The position numbers were made by a program, and so were the translations under genes. Shown piece after piece: positions 57,501 through 64,000 of a stretch of 64,000 nt of DNA. The DNA is from Acanthochlamys bracteata. Lineage: Eukaryota; Streptophyta; Magnoliopsida; Pandanales; Velloziaceae. The DNA lies in contig CM034141.1 of NCBI GenBank assembly GCA_019914995.1, forward strand, positions 3,596,001-3,660,000, written 5' to 3'. The notes beneath the pieces were generated by a model. That model was not told the origin of the DNA, made no database searches, and saw only the letters and a program-made list of their open reading frames with translations. Position 1 is the first letter of the stretch. Each line of letters begins with the position of its first letter.

Positions 57501-57767
57501 ATGGATACTGCTGCCGCGCAGAAGAGGCAGAGCATCCTGCAGCGCTATCTCGAAAACCCTAACCTTTCTAATTCTAGCTCTAGCGAGTGCTCCGGCGTGA
57601 TAAATTGCAGGAGGAGTTCGGTCACCGATCTCGGCAACTTCAGCGAAGTAGTTTACTCTCCCCGATTCGTCCCGCCCGACCAATCGAATGTTTGGCTGCA
57701 GTACCTCGATAAAGAGATACCCTGGACACGGCCCTTGATTCACGTCTTCGGCCGATCTTGTTTACAG
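57501..57767 (+). CDS. ALKBH2: ALKBH2-type DNA dioxygenase, first exon only
   Basis: The exon encodes 89 residues and ends in phase 0 at donor 'ttacag|gttggc'. Residues 42-89, VTDLGNFSEVVYSPRFVPPDQ...YLDKEIPWTRPLIHVFGRSCLQ, match the opening of plant ALKBH2 (family sequence DLGNGSDVVYIQRF, YLNKEIPWTRPTIRVFGRSCLQP). ALKBH2 is a nuclear Fe(II)/2-oxoglutarate dioxygenase that removes alkyl groups from DNA bases. The catalytic HxD...H and RxxxxxR part should lie in later exons, but none is recognised up to 64000. Either intron 1 is over 6 kb, or this is an orphan first exon. Residues 10-17, QSILQRYL, resemble a PCNA-binding box. The ATG chosen gives MDTA, close to the Arabidopsis start. Confidence 0.82.
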
Positions 57768-60700
57768 GTTGGCCAATTATTACTTGTTCTCCAATAGTTT
57801 CGTTCTTTCTCTTTGTTATTTGGAAACTAAGGGGACATTGATAAGGTTTTGGGGTATTAAGAATTGTGAGTTTTTTTTTTGGTTTTCGATTTTGCCATAT
57901 TATTGCTCGATTCTTTTTGGTATTTTTCAAGGCTACTTTCTGAATAGTTGCTTTCACAGTGATAATCGTCTTTTTCGGAAATAAATTCATCACACTTGTA
58001 TTGACAAAATGGTGATATATATATGAAGATGCACGTGTTAGATTATCCAGAACCCTTAGAAATGTAGTTTGACATGACATTAGATCTTGAAGAAAATGAC
58101 TGGTAATTGTTGATTTTGTACAACTTGGTTACATACATAGTATCATTAGGGACAATGTTTTGGTAATCAAATTTCTTTTTACTTGTGAATGAGGCAACTA
58201 TAGTTCTTACATGTTCGTTGCAGTATCTAACATGCAGTTTCTCTTTAACACTGTACTGTATGCTTTATCTTAGCAGATACGTAATTGTGAGTGTAATATA
58301 TATATATATATGTATACATACATGTTCGTATTATAGTGCATTGTCCACACGTCCGTATCCCTGTTTCATTACTTCTCTCTAATTTTGTGAAATTTTTCTG
58401 AAGATCTTGCTCATAGAAGGAAATCTTCCCTCCTTTATTAGTTGTTTCGGTTCCAAAACCCGCCGTTTAATTTGCCTAATGCTAAGTCTAGCTTCTTTAG
58501 TAAAGAAATATGTGCTTGCTATACTGATCAGTTTATAGGTGGGTGTTGTAGTTCTAATTGGTGAAGTAAAGGATGAGTATGCTCTTCTACGAAACCAATA
58601 CTTGCCTCTTTAGTGGAAAATTTTTTAAGATTTAATACAAAGTAATATGCGTGTGAGCCCTATAACACATTCTGAGGAAATTCTATTTCTTTGTATTTCA
58701 AAGGATAACATTATTTTTTTAGCCAATGCCCTCAATGGTGGCAGGAAGTAACATCTCCTAACTTGGTTGTTTTTATTAGAAGTGCAAATTTTTCTAATAA
58801 AAAATCTATACGTGTTGGGAATGACGCCTGCGTAGAGATTTTTGCAATGGAAGCCAATAAGGCGAAGTGCTTGCCTAAGGACCTTGCAATCCAGGTAGAG
58901 TAACGAGTTGAAAAGTAAACCACAAAGAAACATAAGCATTTATGTAGGTTGTACTCTTTGTGACAAAGAGTAAAACTCAATTGGCAATCATTAGAAAGAA
59001 ATCCACTAAATAATATAAATGTTATAAAACATTTCACTCCCAAAAGAGTACAAATTCTTCTAATGAAGTGTACCCTCTAATCTAACTTAGTGGACAAGTT
59101 GGAAAAGTAAGTAGCTACCACTATTACACACAAGGGAACTCGCTTACTAGTGATTGCAAGATGCCAAGAGTATCTTCTTGCAATCAACCATGATGCCTAA
59201 TGTTGAATGCCAGTTATGATTATTATAAGTATGTCATAGTCATTTTTTTCCCTACAAGCCAGCCTAGCTGCTTGTATATATAGGTATTGTTAGACTTCCA
59301 AATTAGGTTAGGCCCAAGCTAATAGTACAATGGCCATGAATAGTGTCACGGTAACAAACAGACTAGCTAGCCCTGGTAGGTGGGCTACCATCTCGTATTG
59401 GACAAGACTGAGTCAGGTCTTGATTAGGTGGGATTAAGAACCTATACTTCTTAATAGTTCAATATCTGGTGAGTGCTAAAAAGATATGTGCTATGTGTAG
59501 AAGATACTAACTCTAAGGAGGATGGTTAATCATTTTGTTATGGAGATATGATCCAATATGTAGCAGCAGAGTCTGGTGGTGTAGCCATTCGACGTGTCGC
59601 TGGTGAGAGATTATTGGTCTTTCAAGTTAGATTAGGCCTGAACTAGTAGTGAGAGGAGAGGTGGCTAGGGATGTTGTCTGAGCAAAAACGGGTTAGCTAA
59701 CTTGATAGGTGTGCTAGCATCTCGTGTTAAGTTAGGCCGACTTTAGCCTGGCTAGACTGCTGTTGATGTGTAAATACTTAGAAGTGCAAAATATTTTGTT
59801 CGGAAATAACTTAACGTATCTACGAAGGTGTGTGAAGTGATAACATAGAAAAGTTTCAAGCTAGCAAAATCATAATTTAAAAAATGAGGTATGCAACGTG
59901 AAAATGACTAAAAATGAGGTGGTTAAGTGCAATTTGGCTTTAAGAATGTTAATGATAAGCATATAGTGAAAGCATTATCAGTACTTTGTTAATAAAATCT
60001 AAATAATATGACAACAATTGTTAATGGATATTGCAAAATCATACCTTCACTGCTTAGAGAAGAATTTTATCGTCTATTGGTAAAGTTGCAAAGTGGCTCT
60101 TACTGTTGGAAATGAGAACAATTTTATGTTTTAGAAGACTAGTGAAACAACGTGTTTAAAATATTAAGCAAATAATGAAAGAAAAATTTATGTTTGTGAT
60201 CAAGTTTGGAGGGAAAGTCAAGATGTGCTCTTGAATTGAAGCTTTCTTTATCATATGTCAACTCGATTTCTTGATCTATTCCTTCTATGCATATCGAAGT
60301 ATGACTGATGAAAGCATCTCGTTCAATCTCGATCATAAACACGTTCCAATTCCATTTAGTAAACCCCCCTTAGATATTGACTTCTGTAGAGCAAAATCTA
60401 GTCGATAGCTTCAGTATTTTCTAGAGTTCAGCTTTTCACAGAATTCACCTGTGCTTACATAAAATACAATGTTATTATATCCAAATATAAGTTTATGACG
60501 CATAATGAATTCAGCAAGTTTGAATGATAGTAGATATCAATTGTAATTCACCATCTAAACATCCTTTCAAAGATGAATGCATCTTACAAAGATAAAATGT
60601 ACTTCACCTCAATAGGTCTTTCTCTCTTCAATTGTGGTAATTTCCATTACCTGCTAATAATTTGTACATCTTTCCCTTTTTGTCATAACAACATGTGCAA

Positions 60701-61864
60701 TTAAATATCATCTTTATCTGAAAGGATTCTTGTAATAACTCATTAGTTCACATAGATGTTACTTTTTCATACTCTCCCCCTAATAGGTTACCTTCATTTT
60801 GTAAAGAACAAGTTCTTTTCTTCCATTATAGATACACTTCTTCCCCTTTTAATCTTGATTGGAAGCCAAAGTTTAAGCAATATTAAGCCCCCTCTTAGCA
60901 CTTTATATGTCCTGCAAAAGAATTCATTAGTCATTTTGCTCCTAACAATTTTGATAGTAATGATGTATGCTACCCCTTGTCATATGCTGTCTTTCCTGCA
61001 ACAAATAAGTAAGTTCATCATGCAAAAGAAAAATAATGAGACATATACTTCATCTTGGCATATACTTCTCCTGACATCTTCTTTCAAAAATTTCTCCCTT
61101 TGACTTCTCAAGTACATCCTGCACATTTGCTTGTTAATAGTTGACAAAAGTAAGGTTCTCATAGAATTTCCATAGCAATCATCAATCATATCTCAAAATT
61201 TCAAGAGTAAGAATAAAATTTCAGCATTATGATCTGATAATTCGAAAGCAAATTCCAGCCATAAATTTCAATAATAGAATTGCAAGTAAAGCATGAACAA
61301 CATCAATCATTATCACAATGCACTTCACAAAATTCAAGTTGATAGAGTGTCATAATATACCAGCAATACTCACAACAACAATCTCAAAGCATCAGCAACA
61401 TTTACAATTCGTTTATCATAACAGTCAGTACATTACATTCACTAAATCTGTCAGAGAGTAAAATTCTAGCATTCCTTTAGTGGATTTCAGCAGAATACAA
61501 TAAAATTCAATTTCCATTTTTAAAATTTGAAACTTCTCGGCAAGAACACCAACAAAAGTCATAATAGCAATTATCAAAAATAAAATTAAGACAAATTTAC
61601 AAATTCCAGCTTATTTATAACATAATGCATTATTATAGCAAGATTCTCAGAAAATAGTAACATTTAGTGGCATAATTCCTGAACGTGAAAACACATTTCA
61701 TTAGCACAGAAAAGATTTGTAAAAACAAACGAACATTCATCTGCGTAGAAAAGTAGATCTAGTAACAAGAATTCATAGAGATCATTACCACCGACAACAT
61801 GATAACAACCAAAATTCACAGAGTTTGTGAAAACAAAACATGATTCTAGAAATATTCTTAGAAT
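57768..61864 (+). other. Likely first intron of the ALKBH2 gene or intergenic DNA, with repeats
   Basis: Holds a TA microsatellite near 58299, a candidate exon at 58748-58893, two related repeat blocks (59285-59420 and 59620-59760, sharing 'ttaggcc', 'gctagc' and a 'gctaccatctcgt'-type phrase) and, at about 60340-61130, sequence with runs like 'ctccccctaatag' and 'ccctttttgtcataacaac', usual in the untranslated parts of Copia elements read on the minus strand. No gene could be assigned. Confidence 0.4.
58748..58893 (+). other. Candidate exon of unknown identity
   Basis: A plus-strand open block follows 'ggtggcag' and ends 'atccag|gtagag'. It translates to EVTSPNLVVFIRSANF, then KKSIRVGNDACVEIFAMEAN and KAKCLPKDLAIQ. 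The composition looks coding, but it does not resemble the ALKBH2 catalytic domain and I cannot name a family. It may be an exon of another gene, a captured fragment, or chance. Confidence 0.25.
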
Positions 61865-62715
61865 TAGGGGTGGCAATATGGGTTTATGGGTCGGTTCCGG
61901 GTCGACCCATTTAATAACCGGGTCAAATTGTTTCAACCCTAACCCAACCCATAAATTTATATGGGTCAAAATCGTCAACCCTAACCCAACCTTTTTAATA
62001 ACCGGGTCAAATTCGGGTCGACCCATTTATAATTAAAAGTTTTAATATTTTTTTATATTATTTTCTTATTTATACTAAAAATTTTTTGAAATATATAAGA
62101 AATCGATAGTAGTAGTAAAAGCAGAGTATAATGTATAGTATCTAACTTGTGCTATGTTTGGTACTTCATATAGCATGTGAATGAAAATGCTATTTCTTCA
62201 TATAGCATGTAAGGTAGAAGAGAAGTGGGAAACAAATGTATAGATATTAAAGATGGAGAATAAAATTAGCAGGATGCCTAGTGCCTAGCAATAACTCTGA
62301 GCGTTTTAGAAGAGATCAATTTGGAACGATTTGACATTGCCATCCATCGCTAACGCAAGAACAAATTAACTTATCACTAAGAAAAATAATAAAAAAAAAC
62401 CAAAAGGAAAAAATATGATGAGAACAAGTAGTGGTCTCAATTTATATGAAATCATCTTCATGTTTTTCATTACACTAATTGTTAATCAACCCACTTCAAT
62501 AATACAAAAACAGAACAAAGTGCCAAGAAAAGGAATCACTTTATAAGATATATTAGCCACTCGCAAGTAATAGCGCAAAACATAACAGATAAGCATTGAA
62601 GAACTTTGAATAGGACTTTGGAATTACTCTCTATACATTCAGCTTATTGACCAAATGTTTGAAAGATTGCTTCATATGCATGCCCTTGATACGACACAAA
62701 ACACATCAACCGTAT

Positions 62716-62860
62716 GCATATGTTACATTCAAAATATCCAACAAAATAAAAATAACTGGCAACCATGTGCATATGTTACATTGTTACATTCCAAGTTTCC
62801 AACTAAACAAAAATAACTGGCAACCATTGCATATATTACATTCCAAGTTTCAAGTTCCCA
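62716..62860. repeat. Short tandem repeat inside the hAT element
   Basis: Units start at 62716, 62769 and 62829 (53 and 60 bases), each with 'gcatatgttacatt' (third: gcatatattacatt); the first two also carry 'aaaataactggcaacca', and the third is incomplete. Confidence 0.75.
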
Positions 62861-63709
62861 ACAGACCTTACTGTTATGATAACCATATAGCCCTTCACCT
62901 CATTCACAGCTCACCAGTGCTTCCACAGAATGCATGTCCTCTCTTTCCTACAACTTGACTGCTGCCACCTCTTTTCTCTGCCCTATCTGTTCTCTCTTCT
63001 AATAAGGCAATCTGCATATTTAATGTTGTACATAAAATGAAGTTAGCATCCACAGAAGACCAAGTAATATGCTAGTGCTACATAAATATTCTTAGCATCC
63101 ACTTAGCACAAGAATATTTTATTAATTAGTACTAGCACCGAAATCAGTGAGCTAAACTTTGTGCTAGTTAATGAAATAAATAAATCAAGTAAAAAAGTCG
63201 GGTCAACCGACATGCTAGTAACTAGCACCTTTCCAAAAACAGAGCACATAAACTACCAACCAATTAGCTGAGAAATTACCACTATCCCAAGATTTAAAAA
63301 GAAAAACAGAGCATATCCAATAACGATTTTCATGCTATCTTTAGAGCTGATTTAAAAAATGATCCTGATCGAGTTTGAGCTTAGCCTTCCTTGAACTTCT
63401 AAAGGACATACAAACTATATACTTAAATAAGAATGAGATGATTTGGGTCATTAACAAGCCCAAAAAAAATTGATGAAAAGTGAATGAAAAAATGATTTGC
63501 ATCTGAACCGACATGACTGAATTGTACATCAAGTAGGCAATTTCAATAAGCTAGAGTCATCTAATTGGCAAAAAATTTTGAAGACAGAGAGAACACATCA
63601 AAGGGTTCAAAACCAACAGAAAATAACCAACATGCTACAACAAAACATGTAAAGAAAAATCATAGAAGATGCAAACAAAATTCATAGGAGGCACTCTAAA
63701 TATTTTACC

Positions 63710-64000
63710 TTATGGCTCGATGGTGTCAATTTCTTCGGTTAGAGGATGAGGTTCAATATTTGGTGTGACGCACACATCCATTGCGTTCTTGACAAGTTCA
63801 TCCAATAATTGCTTTCTTATTTCTGCAATATTAAAAAATAATTAGTTTATAATACTCTGTTATAATAATTTAAAAAAAAAAATACCTTGTTCTCCATATA
63901 ACCAATCTCTAGCACAAACTAAAGCCTCCACAATTTCTGGCCTGAGAGCACTTCTATATTGATCAATTACTCTTCCTCCAATACTAAATGCACTTTCCGA
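63710..64000 (-). CDS. hAT-family transposase, C-terminal end (BED zinc-finger/RICESLEEPER type)
   Basis: Partial: the window edge cuts the 5' side. Exon 63886-64000 reads SESAFSIGGRVIDQYRSALRPEIVEALVCARDWLYGEQ, the classic SExxFSxxGR...R..L.PE..EAL...DWL signature of the hAT C-terminal dimerisation domain. A 63-bp intron (63823-63885, gtattt...ttgcag, phase 1) follows. The last exon, 63710-63822, reads EIRKQLLDELVKNAMDVC and ends EEIDTIEP-stop. The frame is open and the splice sites are normal, so this part could be functional. hAT transposases cut and paste DNA in the nucleus, leaving 8-bp duplications. Immediately after the stop 'aag|gtaaaa' could be a 3' UTR donor. A domesticated SLEEPER gene is an alternative, but the matching transposon end at 61865 argues for a real transposon. 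Confidence 0.85.

Larger units (their letters stand above)
61865..64000 (-). mobile_element. Transposase-bearing hAT element, 3' end (continues beyond window)
   Basis: Left terminus 'taggggtggcaat' at 61865 follows 'cttagaat' (61857-61864), the presumed target copy. The next 170 bp ('gggtcgacccatttaataac', 'caaccctaacccaaccc') match, inverted, the right ends of the 862-bp elements. The C-terminal end of a hAT transposase lies on the minus strand at 63710-64000. So this seems to be one end of a full-length element whose other end is right of the window. Its target duplication cannot be checked here. Confidence 0.7.

Noticed and set aside
62330-62350. 'attgccatccatcg' as the right end of a short hAT element starting at 61865
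   Set aside because: The following 8 bases do not match cttagaat, and the inner sequence lacks the usual right-end blocks. The transposase further right fits a longer element.
1-64000. tRNA, rRNA or CRISPR features
   Set aside because: No tRNA box A/B pair with a convincing cloverleaf, no rRNA sequence and no regular spacer-repeat array were seen. The genome is a plant nuclear genome.

Overview
The window is nuclear DNA of a flowering plant. It is AT-rich, with intron-bearing plant genes, plant-specific families (early nodulin-like phytocyanin, UDP-apiose/xylose synthase relics) and a dense layer of plant transposable elements and endogenous pararetrovirus. I cannot name the species. Host coding content is sparse: one complete gene (a CFIm59/68-like, CPSF6-type RRM protein on the minus strand at 16126-17871), one phytocyanin gene with a single-base frameshift (48984-49651, plus), the first exon of an ALKBH2-type DNA repair dioxygenase (57501-57767, plus), and two degenerate fragments of UDP-D-apiose/UDP-D-xylose synthase.

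Left part (1-12 kb) is a nest of insertions. An old Ty3/Gypsy element (1953-11645) lies next to a minus-strand Copia RNase H scrap. A younger Ty1/Copia element with 194/192-bp LTRs and a 5-bp target duplication sits inside it (2801-8037), and an 862-bp non-autonomous hAT element sits in its 3' LTR (10756-11617). 12-21 kb holds the CFIm-like gene, long AT-rich non-coding DNA and more hAT-type short elements. 21.4-45.2 kb is framed by a direct duplication (about 21385-24800 and 42765-45240) carrying the two synthase pseudogenes. Between them lie an old Sirevirus-like Copia element (about 23596-33640) with a 1633-bp solo LTR inside it (30000-31632), and a rearranged cluster of endogenous caulimovirid sequence (about 34320-42763) in both orientations.

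Right part: a decayed DUF1985/Ulp1-type transposon gene (45290-47460, minus), a 433-bp CACTA-type MITE (47843-48275), the phytocyanin gene, a 198-bp Harbinger-type MITE, a second 863-bp hAT element (52536-53398), a gene-poor AT-rich stretch with a degenerate triple repeat, the ALKBH2 exon, and at the right edge the 3' end of a transposase-bearing hAT element (61865 to beyond 64000).

The strongest link across the window is the hAT family. The terminal about 180 bp of the transposase-bearing element at the right edge match the ends of at least five shorter elements in the window that lack transposase, and several have clear 8-bp target duplications. This looks like a source element beside its non-autonomous derivatives. 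The most unusual region is the caulimovirid cluster: it carries two distinct but related promoter/intergenic regions tied to different gene sets, which may reflect a divided genome or two co-integrated viruses.
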